Below are positions 47,401-59,664 of a stretch of DNA of 64,000 nucleotides, in pieces. Every line of letters begins with the position of its first letter. The stretch's first letter is position 1. The DNA lies in NCBI GenBank assembly GCA_026929865.2, contig CM049396.1, forward strand, positions 22,820,001 to 22,884,000. The letters run 5' to 3'. Source of the stretch: Hyperoplus lanceolatus (taxonomy: Eukaryota > Chordata > Actinopteri > Uranoscopiformes > Ammodytidae). The notes below the pieces were generated by a model that did no database searches, had not been told where the DNA came from, and worked only from the letters and a program-made list of their open reading frames with translations. Position numbers and translations under genes: made by a program.

Positions 47401-48106
47401 AACAGATTCCTCTGCAAAGTTGATCTGGCAGCTAAAGCTAGTTAGCCTAGCTGTGCCAAAACACACTTGCGTAGAGGGACTATAGACTACAAAAAATAAA
47501 AAATACACCATGCTCCCAACTACAGTTTGAGCCAAGAAGCTGACACACATTCAAAACTCATGTGAGTTATGTACCCTTAATTTGTCAATATAAAGAACCT
47601 GTCAAAATAGGGCAGTCATTGGCAGCCTCTGGGATAAACAGAAGAGGAAAAAACAGCACTTTACATGATGATGTGTTCAAGTGCAGTTGGTAAAAAAAAT
47701 AGATTCGGACGCAGATAGCTCATCGTGATTAGTACAATGTGCAATCGTTAAATGTATAGCGTTAGACGAGAAACTCAAACAAAAAGGCTACAGCTGCTGC
47801 TGCAGAAAATAAATAATAAAACAGCCAAGGCAATTATGGCGTTTTTTCTCCGCAAAATGTAGCTCTACTCGACTAAACTTGACTCAGCTCAACTCAGTTT
47901 TGGTAGCAGCACGGGTCGTTTTCCAGTGCAAATAGTACCTCATGAATGTAGGCGGGTCGTCATACAAAGGGGGGGCATAAAGCCGACTCCGGAGCCAAGT
48001 AGCAAAGCAGAAATTACGAGCAGTTGTCGGACTATCAACTGAAACAACCGCCAAAAATACGGATGGAAAATGTTTAAGAAATACCCCTCTTGTATCTGTT
48101 TGCTAA
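44461..48106. other. upstream or 5' intron DNA, largely unique
   Basis: Apart from the palindrome at 46332-46369 I see no transposon ends and no coding exon. Open frames here show no known motif. Confidence 0.5.
46332..46369. repeat. perfect 38-bp palindrome
   Basis: TAGCCAATGTATTATCCTA followed at once by its exact complement, no spacer. Each arm carries CCAAT. It lies in unique DNA upstream of the setd5 ATG exon. Confidence 0.95.
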
Positions 48107-48108
48107 TA

Positions 48109-50627
48109 CAGGTGAAACTCGAAAAATTAGAATATCGTGCAAAGGTTCATTTATTTCAGTAATTCAACCTAAATGGTGAAACTAAAATATTATATAGACT
48201 CATTTCATTCAAAGTGAGATATTTCAAGCCTTTATTTGTTATAATTGTGATTATTATGGCTTACAGTTTAGAATATTACATAAAATCAATAAAAAAATGA
48301 TTTTAAATACATAAATGTCGGCCCTCTAGAAAGTATAATCATACTAAGTACTTGGTTTGGGCCCCTTTTACACAAATTATTGCCTAAATGCGGTGTGGCA
48401 TGGATGCTATCAGTCTGTGGCACTGCTGAGGTGTTATGGAAGCCCAGGTTGCTTTGATAGTGGCCTTCAGCTCGTCTGTATTGTTGGGTCTGGTGTGTAT
48501 CATCTTCCTCTTGACAATAGTCCATAGTTTCTCTATTGGGTTCAGGTCAGGAGAGTTGTCTGGCCAATCAACACAGTAATACCATGGTCAGTCAACCAGT
48601 TACTTGTGGTTTTGGCACTGTGGACAGGTGTCAAGTCTTGCTGGAAAAAGTAATTCAGCATCTCCATAAAGCTTGTCAAAAGTCAGGAAATATGAAGTGC
48701 TCTAAAATATCCTGGTAGACAGCTGTGGTGACTTTGGACTTGATAACACAGCGGACCAACACCATTAGTAGGGCCCTATGATTTCCGCGATAACGAAAAC
48801 GCGGACGGAATCACGGAATCGGGCAATAAAAACGGAATCTGCTTATTAACACGGAATGTCACGGAATTTGCCATTATTTTGGTGAAATTCAATTTCCAAG
48901 GCAAAGAGAAACAACACGGTTAAAATTAAAGCAGAACTAGGGAGGAATTCTGGTTTGGCGACATCTAAAGACCAAACTACTGCCGTGAAAAGTAGAGCCT
49001 GGCTGCAGTAACGGTAATGTAACACACGGCGCCAAACCCCTTTCACAAATCTGTCTATTCAATGTTTACTTATTAATTTATCCATATACGTAACTCTGGC
49101 ATGTACTTAACTTAATTTATTGTTAATAATATGGTCTGTTTATAAATTCGGCATATGATTAAAGCATCTAAAAGGCACGTAATCATGTTAAACGTTTACT
49201 GTTATAAGTTATTAATGCCACTCGCTCCCGCAGATACACAGCACAGGGAGGTCTTATATTCAGCCATTGCTAAAGGGAGTGTTGTATTATGGAACGGCCT
49301 CTTCGTAAGAAATTCCAGTCTCAACAATGTTTCCTACACGCAATTATAACTAGCGTCTACAGCCCGTTGTTTTCATGTAGTGTAACCTACCTGTAGTGTT
49401 ACATTATTCAGCTGTTGCTGTTGATGTCGGCTAACGCTGATGCTAATGATAACTAGCTCTCTGTCGCACAATAGACTGTAGGTTGGTGTTGCAGCCCGCT
49501 GTTGGGTGAAGGGCTGTCCCACAGGTAAAAGCCATGGACTTATAAAGCCTGTCCAATATTCACTCTAGTCCAGCTTCTTGAAAAGTTTATAAGGACTTTA
49601 TTATTTATGTAAAAAAAAATATCTAATGCTTCACTTGAAGCACACAATTAATGACTTTATTTTCTTATATAGCCTAGCTAACCAACAAATCTGTTTTTTA
49701 GTTTTTTTAAGCACTAAAAACAGTGCAATGTTGTGAATGTCAAACGGCAACGCAAGTAACGATGGTGCTTGGGTGAGTACAAACATGTTTCTATATAGGG
49801 AAGAATATAATTGCTAGCATATAGAAACATGTTTTTACTCACTGAAGCACCATTGTTACTTGCGTTGCCGTTTTACATGGCTAAAACCTGATTTGCCATC
49901 CTGCATCAGTCAGGGGTATCCAAGGCAACGAGCTAATATTCCCACTTGCTCTCTTTGTTGAACGCGATCTACTATCTATGATCGATTGCTCTTCCTTGGG
50001 TCCCCAAAGTTTTACTCTGAATTTCATACATGGGATTTTGCAGTTGAATTTGGCACGTTGAATTTTTTAACGTTGAAAATTCAATTTTGAATTTGAGAAC
50101 ATTGTAAAATAAAGGTGAAAATTAGTTGTTTAAAATGTAATGAGTTAAATTCAGAGGCAAAACATTCAGATACATTATTTCAATGCTGCAAAAAAAATCA
50201 GATACGTTATTTCAATGCATAAATATTCAGTGCTTAAAATTCAATGGCTTTTTATTTTCAAAATCCGATGACACTCATTTACTTCCATAGAGATGACAAT
50301 TTCCATTTCCAGCTAGACTTGGCACCTGCCCACGGTATCATAAACCACTGGTAACTGGTTGACTGACCATGGTATTACTGTGCATGAATGGCCAGACAAC
50401 TCTCCTGACCTGAACTCCATAGAGAAACTATGGACTATTGTCAAGAGGAAGATGATACACACCAGACCCAACAATACAGACGAGCTGAAGGCCACATCAA
50501 AGCAACCTGGGCTTCCATAACACCTCAGCAGTGCCACAGGCTGATAGCATCCATGCCACGCTGCATTTAGGCAATAATTCATGCAAAAGGGGCCCAAACC
50601 AAGTACTAATTTTTCGAGTTTCATCTG
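48109..50627. mobile_element. Tc1-like fold-back element with long inverted arms
   Basis: Flanked by TA, ends CAGGTGAAACTCGAAAAATT / TTTTTCGAGTTTCATCTG. The left arm (about 48340-48600) and the right arm (about 50330-50610) are inverted copies of the same transposase 3' end, encoding ELNPIEKLWTIVKRKM-like and GAQTKY-like pieces. Between them lies another repeat beginning GGGCCCTATGATTTCCGCG at 48772. Confidence 0.75.
48772..50280. mobile_element. repeat filling the fold-back Tc1 element
   Basis: Starts TAGGGCCCTATGATTTCCGC. It contains an inverted pair at about 49745-49875 (GCAAGTAACGATGGTGCTT and complement; ACATGTTTCTATAT and complement). Boundaries on the right are not clear. Non-coding. 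Confidence 0.45.
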
Positions 50628-51050
50628 TAGATGTAGAAGAATATTTCTGTTGGCCATTTTAAGGGAGGATTGGTGTCCTGACTCTGCCACTCAAGTCAGC
50701 TGTAGGGATGCGTCACGTACATCCCTATGCACATAAACACGGGCATCATAAAGTTGACCGTTTTGTGCTTGGTTCAGGATACGTGTTTTCAAATGCAAGC
50801 CGTGTCTCAGCCTGAAAAATTTATTGAGGTAATCAGTGCAGTCCGAGGCTTGTAATGTAATCGGTCGCTATCATTTCTGTCCCTGCTGGCTAACTAGGCT
50901 ATGTAGCTGCTAGCTGCCCTACATGTCTACTTTTGTGTTGTGTACAGTATGTTTAAAGTAACATCCCCAACAACCAACACAACTGGGAGAAGATAAAAAC
51001 TAGTCTGCGGAATCCATCTGCCCCTCTCAGATTGTGTGTGTGTGTGTGTA

Positions 51051-52626
51051 CAGTGCATTCCAAATTATTATGCAAATGATATTTTTCTCAGATTTTCCTA
51101 AATAGCCGATGCAAATGACAGTCAGTATAATTTTCAAGTCATCAACCGTTAAAGTATGATTCAAATTTTATTGAACAAACCTCCAAATGATAATGGTATT
51201 TTTTTCAAAAATAACTCAAAATGTACTGTTCCAAATTATTCTGCACAACAGAGTTTCAAAACATTTTATAGGTTGTAAAGAAATAAAAATGGTAATTTGT
51301 TGAATTTGCAGGATGTGAAGGTCATATTTAGTGAAATCAAAAGCTATTTAAATCAAAAACATCTTAACAGGCGAAGTTACATGTTAATATAGTTAATATA
51401 GCAATATATGTTGATATCACCTTCACAATTCTTGCATCCATTGAACTTGTGAGTTTTTGGAGAGTTTCTGCTTGAATATCTTTGCAGGATGCCAGAATAG
51501 CCTCCCATAGCTTCTGTTTTGATGTGAACTGCCTCCCAACCTCATAGAAGTTTTGCTTGAGGATACTCCAAAGGTTCTCAATAGGGTTGAGGTCAGGAGA
51601 AGATGGGGCCACACCATGAGGTTCTCTCCTTTTATGCCCATAGCAGCCAATGACACAGAGGTATTCTTTGCAGCATGAGATGGTGCATTGTCATGCATGA
51701 AGATGATTTTACTAGGGAAGGCACTGTCCTTCTTTTTGTACCATGGAAGAAAGTGGTCAGTCAGAAACTAAACATACTTTGCCAAGGTCATTTTCACACC
51801 GTCAGGGACCCTAAAGGGGCCTACCAGCTCTCTCCCCATGATTCCGGCCCAAAACATGACTCCGCCACCTCCTTGCTGACTGATGTTGCAGCCTTGTTGG
51901 GACATGGTGGCCATTCACCAACCATCCACTACTCCATCCATCTGGACCATCCAGGGTTGCACGGCACTCATCAGTAAACAAGACTGTTTGAAAATGAGTC
52001 TTCATGTATTTCTGAGCCCAGTGCAACCGTTTCTGCTTGTGAGCATTGTTTAGGGGTGGCCGAATAATAGGTTTATGCACAACTGCAAACCTCGATTCTG
52101 GAGGATCCTACACCTTGAAGTTCGCGGGGCTCCAGAGGCACCAGCGGCTTCAAATACCTGTCCTGTAACGGCATTTTAGCAGCTGCTCTGCTAATCCGAT
52201 GAATTTGTCTGGCAGAAACCTTCCTCATTATGCCTTTATCTGCACCAACCCGTCTGTGCTCTGAATCAGCCACAAATCTCTTCACAGTACGATGATCACG
52301 CTTAAGTTTCTGTGAAATATCTAATGTTGTCATACCTTATCCAAGGTATTGCACTATTTGACGCTTTTCGGCAGCAGAGAGATCCTTTTTCTTTCCCATA
52401 TTGCTTGAAACATGTGGCCTTCTTAATAATGTGGAACGTCCTTCTTAAGTAGTTTTTCCTTTGATTGGGCTCACATGGCAAACCAATTATCACAGGTGTA
52501 TGAGATTAATTTAAATGATCCAAGGCATCCTGAGACACAATATCATACATGAGTTTAATTGAAAAACAAAAAAATTTAAGTTTATGACACTTAAATCCAA
52601 TTTGCATAATAATTTGGAACACGGTG
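51051..52626 (-). mobile_element. Tc1-like transposon, decayed transposase
   Basis: TA-flanked, ends CAGTGCATTCCAAATTATTA / complement of CACCGTGTTCCAAATTATTA. Minus-strand pieces: TTLDISQKLKRDHRTVKRFV (DNA-binding), FTDECRATLDGPDGW (first Asp), HDNAPSHAAKNT (second Asp) and SSPDLNPIENLWSILKQNF (Glu). The pieces lie in three frames, so at least two frameshifts separate them. Inactive. Confidence 0.88.
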
Positions 52627-52907
52627 TACGTATATCAGCCAGCACTGCAGACACGCAACAGACACACATGCGCAGTCACAGCCACGGCAAAGAGATGAAA
52701 GATGAACTGAAGATTGACGTAACCCAGTTGGTGTGAACAATGCTTGTGAGTAGGAGCAATAAAACCTTCAAAATTAAAAAGCCCAAATTTTATCTATAGA
52801 TTACAAAATAAGCATACAGCCCTGTCTGTACTCCTGTTCAACTTGCAGCAACATAGACTTTGTAGAAACCAATAGATAGTCTATTGATTTACTGTGTCCG
52901 TTCAGAC

Positions 52908-53796
52908 TAGGGATGGCCATTTATAATTTTTTCTTTAACCGGTTAACCACCAGAATTAACGGTTATTAACCGGTTAACCTTTAAGATTTAATGTAGCCTA
53001 AAATAGTGAAATACATGAAGCATTATAGCAGGGCTCCCGACCTTTTTTTGTTCCAAAGACCGACATATTAATTTAAAAACTATTCAGGGACCAGTAGTCA
53101 ATTTAAATGCCTACATGTTGACATTCACACGGCACCTTGTCTGTTGTGAGAAGAGGTCTAGTATGCGAATGTAGGAGCAGAAAGTGAAATAAGTGACTGA
53201 AAAGGCCGGGACATTTACACACACACACAGGCTTAGGGGATAGGCTACCGAAACCCAGTGCTAAGTAGTGCTGAGCACGGGGCAACATTTTGAAAGACCG
53301 TAATATTGATAAGCTCCAATGTTATCAGTACTGCATAACGATACTTAACAGTTTTGTTGACGGATTTTCGCTGTTGATCCTGGCACACAATCATGGCAGA
53401 CCTGTGTCTGTGCAGGGGGCGGGGACTCACTGCCTGTCTGTCACTCCCTCACACACTCACTGTCTGAGACGATAGATGCAGGACAGCATCCACCTCAAGA
53501 AGGCTAATGCTAGCGCTATGTTAAGCTAGCGGGAGCCCACGCTGTTAATTAAATTATACAAACATATGACACGGGAGCGTTGTGACCATAAGTTGTGACT
53601 GGGAGCGTACCATGGTCCTATTATTCTTTGCCGACAGTTTGCATTCTTACATCCGGTTTAGCAATATCAAAATAAGAGTCTGGATTTCAGAGAAATTAAG
53701 ATATATATTTTTTTTAACCATTTAACCTTTAGTATTAACCGGTTAAAGATCTTCTTAACGGTTAACCAGTTAACCAGTTAACCATGGACATCCCTA
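52908..53796. mobile_element. hAT element, uninterrupted sister of 39474-41673
   Basis: Ends TAGGGATGGCCAT / CCATGGACATCCCTA, perfect 8-bp duplication GTTCAGAC (52900-52907, 53797-53804). It is inverted relative to the intron 1 copy and carries neither nested insertion. Confidence 0.9.
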
Positions 53797-54550
53797 GTTC
53801 AGACAGTAGCAATGAATGAAGGCAATAATGACAACGAACACACGTGTAACGATGTCACCAGTTTCTCTTTTGTATGGAAATTTAAATTCCAAGTATATGA
53901 TGAAAATAATCTAATGTGATTAAAGTTCAGTACGGTTATTGTAATGTGATATACCTATACTGTGATATAAAATTACCAAAACGGTGATAAAAGATTTGGT
54001 CCATACCACCCAGCCCTTGTTCACGGTCATGTTTTTCAGAACAGATCAACAGCAGAGACAGCGTGATATCCCTCCTTAACATGCGCCACTTTTTTGGGGG
54101 GGGATGTGGACATTATTAGTCCCAGCTCATACACAATGTTGCGGTATTTTTGTTAGCATCGCTAGCCTTTCGTGCTAACATTAGCATCGCTAGCCTGCGG
54201 CGCTTACGTCAGCATTTGTCATACTGTAATAAAGACGATACTGTACGGGTCATACGTGAAGAGTACAGACCCACATGGCTCTACAATGAGCAGCTTCAAG
54301 GTGAGGTGATTCAGATTAATCCAGAAATTAGTACTATACAGGACCTGTCTATATTAGATCTTAGTGCTTATTGTATTTTATTTTCTTATTTTTATTGAAA
54401 TCCATGTGTTTTTCTTCAATAGTTTACATGACTTGTGTCTCCAAATTATTACAGAAAATAGTTACAGGCAGGACATATATGACAGCTGTTTACAGAGCAC
54501 AAAATTAATCAGATTTAACCTCTCAAAGTGCACCATATTAATGCATTTAA

Positions 54551-56035
54551 AGGCCAGGACACACCGGTCTAACAACCCGAAGATGGAGTTTGCCCGTCGC
54601 GGCCAAAAAAGTGCCAAGAACACACCGAGCCGACTACTGACTTTCCGTACGCTCTGTACTTGCGCGGGACGTAATGTCTCCATTAGGGCAGGGCGATATG
54701 GACCAAATCTTATATCACGATATAGGGAATTTTCTATCACCATATGGATATATGTCACGGTATAGTATTTTTCCTTTAAATTCAATGGATTACAATAACC
54801 GTACTGAACTTTAATCACATTAGATTATTTTCATCTTTTGCTTGGAACTTAAATTTCCATACAAAAGAAAAACTGGTGCAAAATACCACACAAGCGTGGC
54901 TTCAGTCAGTGCAAAATAAAAATGACAGCATCAACCAAATAGCCTACATTTTCCAATTGATAGTAGCCTATATCAAAATAATGGAAGACTTGAATTTTCC
55001 TGCATTATTTGCTCATCTTCATTTAAAAAAGTTGTCAAAATTAACTAATGAGCAAATGTCTGGTAATACTTCAACTCTAGCTTCAACACAAATACTATTT
55101 TCAAGTTTGACATGTTTTAAAATTAAATAAAACCAGCCTTGCTGGCTGTCTCCAACTATAACAGCACGGGGGGGAAGCCCCGAATAGGCTAAAGATGTAA
55201 TTATTAGCCAGCTAGCTCACGAGAGCTAATCCATGTAGTTTGCGCTTAAAACAAGCCAACTCTGCGTCACGGCAACAGCACGCTGAAGCAGCAAGCAAGT
55301 TTCCTTTGCCCGATGACATTTTTGACCGTTAATACCAGCTGCTCTGCCACCGTGACACGGAGTTGGTTTGTTAACTGTAGTGATGGCGCACCGGAGCTAG
55401 ACAGCTAGAGCAACAGATGAGGCTTCTTCTGTTGAGGTAGAAGCTGTATTGCAGCCCAGAACTCTTCTACAGAGCCCCCGTGTGGCGCGGCAGTGTAACT
55501 GTAGGGACCCGGAGGGACAGCTGCCTCTCGCTCTATCTATGCTCCCGCCACATGAACTTTTTTTCTCCGCGGTATAAACGGTATGGCCAAATCTCTCCCG
55601 GTAGACACTTTCATATCGTCCACGATATGATATCGTCATATTGCCCAGCCCTAGTCTCCATAACAGCAGGCGGCGCTAATCTGTATTGTGGCCCAAAAAA
55701 ATACGGAAGCCGGAAATGATGGAACAGCTCTCTAGACCATAAACATAGATAGAAATCCATATTTATATTTATGGACCATAAAGAGCACCATTTTTAGCAG
55801 AGAGTGTCGAGCATGGTGTCGAGCAGTCTACAAGGGTTGAAACAAACAAACACATTAAAACAATGGCTAACTGTTGTTAGCTGTTTGTGCTACCCGCCTC
55901 ACTTCCGGGCTTCACTGATTCGCTAGCCCTCCACCAGTCAAATTGCTCCAACTGAAAGACTGCCCGCGGCTCAAAAGAAGCCCGACGACATCTACGACGA
56001 CCAACGTCTATTATCGGGCCGGTGTGTCCTGGCCT
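54551..56035. mobile_element. Harbinger-like element with nested hAT
   Basis: Ends AGGCCAGGACACACCGG / CCGGTGTGTCCTGGCCT, TAA on both sides (54548-54550, 56036-56038). The host interior is about 515 bp once the nested hAT is set aside. The 3-bp TAA target fits PIF-Harbinger. Confidence 0.7.
54684..55653. mobile_element. hAT element nested in 54551-56035
   Basis: Ends TAGGGCAGGGCGATATGG / CATATTGCCCAGCCCTA, perfect 8-bp duplication GTCTCCAT (54676-54683, 55654-55661). Sub-terminal CGATAT repeats. 970 bp, non-coding. Confidence 0.9.
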
Positions 56036-56038
56036 TAA

Positions 56039-56340
56039 CTCTAAAAGGATAAGGTTTTCTTCTGCAGGGGCATGCCCCCAGACCCCCCTGGAAGGTCCAT
56101 TCTCACCCAGCAGGATCTAAAGATCCTGTGGGAAACACCACATGTACAAACGTACCGAATGTGAAAGCATAACCCTATGTCCTCATTTTTAGCGGGCTGA
56201 GGTTTATCCCTAATGGGGTTCGTTTTGGTCAATTTCTTCTAAAAATTTGGTATGCACGCGGCGCGCATACTCTTTATCAGCTCTTACCACCGGGCCTAAA
56301 AAAAAATCTAGGAGAAACACTGGTCAAAGACAGAAGTAGT
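56039..56340. repeat. possible transposon remnant
   Basis: Contains GGGGCATGCCCCCAGACCCC, a phrase I associate with degraded fish DNA elements, but no end or target duplication could be placed. Confidence 0.25.
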
Positions 56341-57928
56341 GTGGCACACTTCTGTAAACTTACCGAAACTATCCTGGGCCATCACTCTCATTTTTTTGTC
56401 AGTGCTGGCTCAAGTGTTACAGATTGGTTGTGTTGCCACAGTGACGTAGCTTTCCAAGTTTTTCACAGCACTTTCTGTCCAAACGTCCCTGTACCCGAAT
56501 CCTAAATATCTCCGTAGAGCAGCTCTGTGTTGATTTTCGCCACCAGTTCAGCATCTGCTTGCTCCTGCTTGTTTACTCTCCTGTCTGCATGCCGTATAGT
56601 CATGCAAACGAATCCAAGAGTCGCAGACACACAGAGCAGCTGATGGCCTGATCAGAGGAGAGGAACACATGCGCGCATTCGTTTACCGCAAATCAAGCCC
56701 AGCACACATCGCGATTCCTATTTTTATAGAAGTTTAAAGCAGTCGGTCGGTTGTCAAGGCAGGGGGCTGGTGTTGTTAAGGCCTAAGCCATAAAGCGCTG
56801 CGGAAAAAGAGAATTCCTTTAAAAAAATACTGAAAAGAGCCATTTTATGTAGAATCTACTCACAGATGCAATTTAACTCTGAGCAGACATTGCATTAAGT
56901 GTAGTGGTGTTGATGGACAGTAGTGTGTGAACACATCCTTTTGTTTACAGTATACTGCTGGCCTTTGTGTTGCTGTACGACAAGCTATTCTGCATCCTGT
57001 ACACAATACTTCCAAACAATAACAACATGTTGACTGCACCAATACGCCAGGGATCAACATGCATACAGGAATACTCACTCTGTCAGTGGATATCGATCTT
57101 TTGTAATTTGAAATGCAGCCTTTCACAGCCTCTCTTTTATTCCACTTATTGTATTTCCTATTATTTTTTAGTTTAATTATTTTGTTCACTTATTTAAGTA
57201 AGGTTTATTTGATCTTATTACACAAATCTTTGATCCGAATAAATTGGCAACATGCATCTGATTGGTTGATGCTAGGAGAGTGTAACATTTTCTATTCATA
57301 ATGTTCATTTCAACAGAATATGACTGCTAGAGAGGTTAATCGTACATAAATGAACATGTAGGAACAATTTGGCTAAGAACAGAATGTCCATGCTGGCACA
57401 GCATCTACCTGAGCCAAACCTTCACAACACAGTGAGACAAGTGAGATAACAGCAGCCCCCTCAGTCAGCCCCCGCAAACATGCTCACTGTACCAGGCAGG
57501 ATATGAATATCACTGCAGCACTGCAGGCCGGGCTGCACTGAGCTACAGCACCAGGAAACAACAGGCTAATCAATAGAGCCTGGCTCGAAGACAACCGGAC
57601 AAGGCAATGTGGCAAGGGAGAAGACAGCAAGCTTTTGTAGATCTGATTTGACACTCAACTTAACACCTTTAAAATATCACATACAGGTAAACACACACAC
57701 AAACACAATTTCTGGGACTCTAATGCCTAATTTCCACTGAGTGGTGCGGTTCAGGTCGGGTGAACTCGGTTATGCTAGATCTGGCTTGTGTTTCCACTGC
57801 CGACACAACACTTCTGGTAGGTGGGGTTTATCCCGGACTGCGATAGTCGGGGCCAGAAAAAGGGTCAGAGCCGCTGAACAGCGCCTACGTAACTATGGTG
57901 ACATCATAGCAGAGGGACACACTGTAGC
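56341..57928. other. unique upstream DNA, no feature recognised
   Basis: No transposon ends, exon or RNA gene supported. The frame at 57741-57935 is open but without known motifs. Confidence 0.5.
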
Positions 57929-57977
57929 CTGTTGATTAGGGCTGTGTCAAACAATCAATATGGCGATATATTGCTAT

Positions 57978-58726
57978 TAGGGCTGTCAAAATTAACGCGT
58001 TAACGCAGGGTGATGCATTTCTGGACTTAACGGCGTTAATTTTTTTAACGCATTTAAAGCATGCGCAGAATGATCCGCCCCGTACATCCCACCGGCTCTG
58101 TACTACAGTCATCTAACGTTGTGGCTGACCCAGGATCAGTAGCTGCGCACAGCCAAACATAGCAGCATGTTAGCCTGTGCCGTGTTTTAAAGTTTTAAAC
58201 TGCTAACGGTCACGTCTGTGACGAGGGCATATAGTATATAAAATCAACTGCCGCGGCTGGCAGATGATGTCGGGAGCAACAGGAGGAGAAACATTGTCCA
58301 CTCTGTTCAGAGCCCGCGAGGACACAAACGTCTGCAGTTTTCAGAGGTGTGTGTGATCAGACATCAACATAACGTCGGCTTCCTGGTACACATGAACAGT
58401 CTCCTAGGATGTGGTCGCGTCTACAAACGCACACACGCACCTGTAGACACACACACCGCAGACTGTAATCAAGTTGTATTTAAGAATGCACAACCTATAG
58501 GTTCACCAAATAAATGGCATTCTGTCCTATATTTGTCCAAAGACATAGTAAAGAGACAGACCAATTGAATTATGGTTTGGTTTACATTTATTTTCAGTAT
58601 TAAAACCATGATTTTCAATTAATAAACATAGCCTACTAATTTTAAATTTACATATCCACCTTCTGTCATTTATCTTTCCATTCATACAACAATATACAAT
58701 AAAATGTTAATCGTTTGACAGCCCTA
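57978..58726. mobile_element. inner hAT element (TAGGGCTGTCAAAATTAACG ends)
   Basis: Ends TAGGGCTGTCAAAATTAACG / CGTTTGACAGCCCTA. Flanks ATTGCTAT and ATCGCTAC agree in 6 of 8 positions. 749 bp, non-coding. Confidence 0.75.
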
Positions 58727-58784
58727 ATCGCTACACTTAGTTTCGCGATATCAGTATCGATTTTCATAACTAAAAAACGTTTAT

Positions 58785-58930
58785 TTTTTTAATATTTTTG
58801 CTTTTCAAAGCTTTATTGACAGTGCAGAGACATATGAAATGGGGCAGAGAGGGAATGCAATGCAGAGAACAACCACGGGTCAGATTCAAACCCATGTCTA
58901 CTGTCAGGCCTGAGCCTCTAGGATACTGAC
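58785..58930 (-). mobile_element. tRNA-derived SINE
   Basis: Minus strand: GGGTTTGAATCTGACC as B box, then TTGTTCTCTGCATTGCATTC and CTGTCAATAAAGC at the tail. Same family as 532-663. Confidence 0.7.
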
Positions 58931-59623
58931 TATTGAAGTTTTTTGAAGTCAATTTTGAAGTCAATTTTGTTTATAAGAATACTTAAGATTCACTGTGTCA
59001 CAAAAGCACACTGATGTGATTTTTAGTGTGTCCTGTACAGTTAGTACAAGAGTGAATCGCATTTGTTATTTTGATGTTATGGCAGCTGCAGCAGTGTTTG
59101 ATCATTTTCCAAAACCAAAAAAAAAGTAAAGGAAGAAAAATAGTAAAGGAAGTTGTGAATGAAATAGTTTTGACTTCATCTGTCTGTGCAATTATCAATA
59201 TATTGTGCTGTTATGTTTGACAAGGCAACTTGTGGAATATCGCAATATATCATGATATATCAAAATATGCAATATATCGTGATATATCGTATCGTGACCA
59301 GTGTATCTTGATATGTATCGTATCGCCAAGTCCTTGACGATACCCAGCCCTACTGTTGATTAATTCAAATGATAGTAAAAACGCCACACAATAAACAATA
59401 AAGAGCTGCACGCATATATTTATCTCTTAACACAAGACTCTTTCGTCTTCACTCTTGCGGAGGAACGAGTGGACGCGAGCCATGGCGAGCCGGAGACAGA
59501 CAAAAAAAGACGAGCGTCGGCTGCAGAGAATGAGACTGTTTCTGGTGAATCCTATAGAAATGTCTATCAGCGGTTTAAGGGACGATCGACAGGTAAAGCG
59601 TAATGAGTGAGTGTGTGTGACGA

Positions 59624-59627
59624 CCTG

Positions 59628-59659
<32 letters not shown>
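59624..59659. repeat. (CA)n microsatellite
   Basis: About 16 CA units after CCTGTTA; no gene close by. Confidence 0.9.

Positions 59660-59660
<1 letters not shown>

Positions 59661-59664
<4 letters not shown>

Larger units (their letters stand above)
57937..59352. mobile_element. hAT element with nested hAT and SINE
   Basis: Ends TAGGGCTGTGTCAAAC / CGATACCCAGCCCTA, perfect 8-bp duplication CTGTTGAT (57929-57936, 59353-59360). TATCG motifs cluster near the right end. It contains 57978-58726 and the SINE at 58785-58930. Confidence 0.88.

Noticed and set aside
55016-55130. Idea of a CRISPR-like or satellite array in the AT-rich repeats of the window
   Set aside because: No regularly spaced identical repeats; the window is eukaryotic and repeats are transposon ends and microsatellites.
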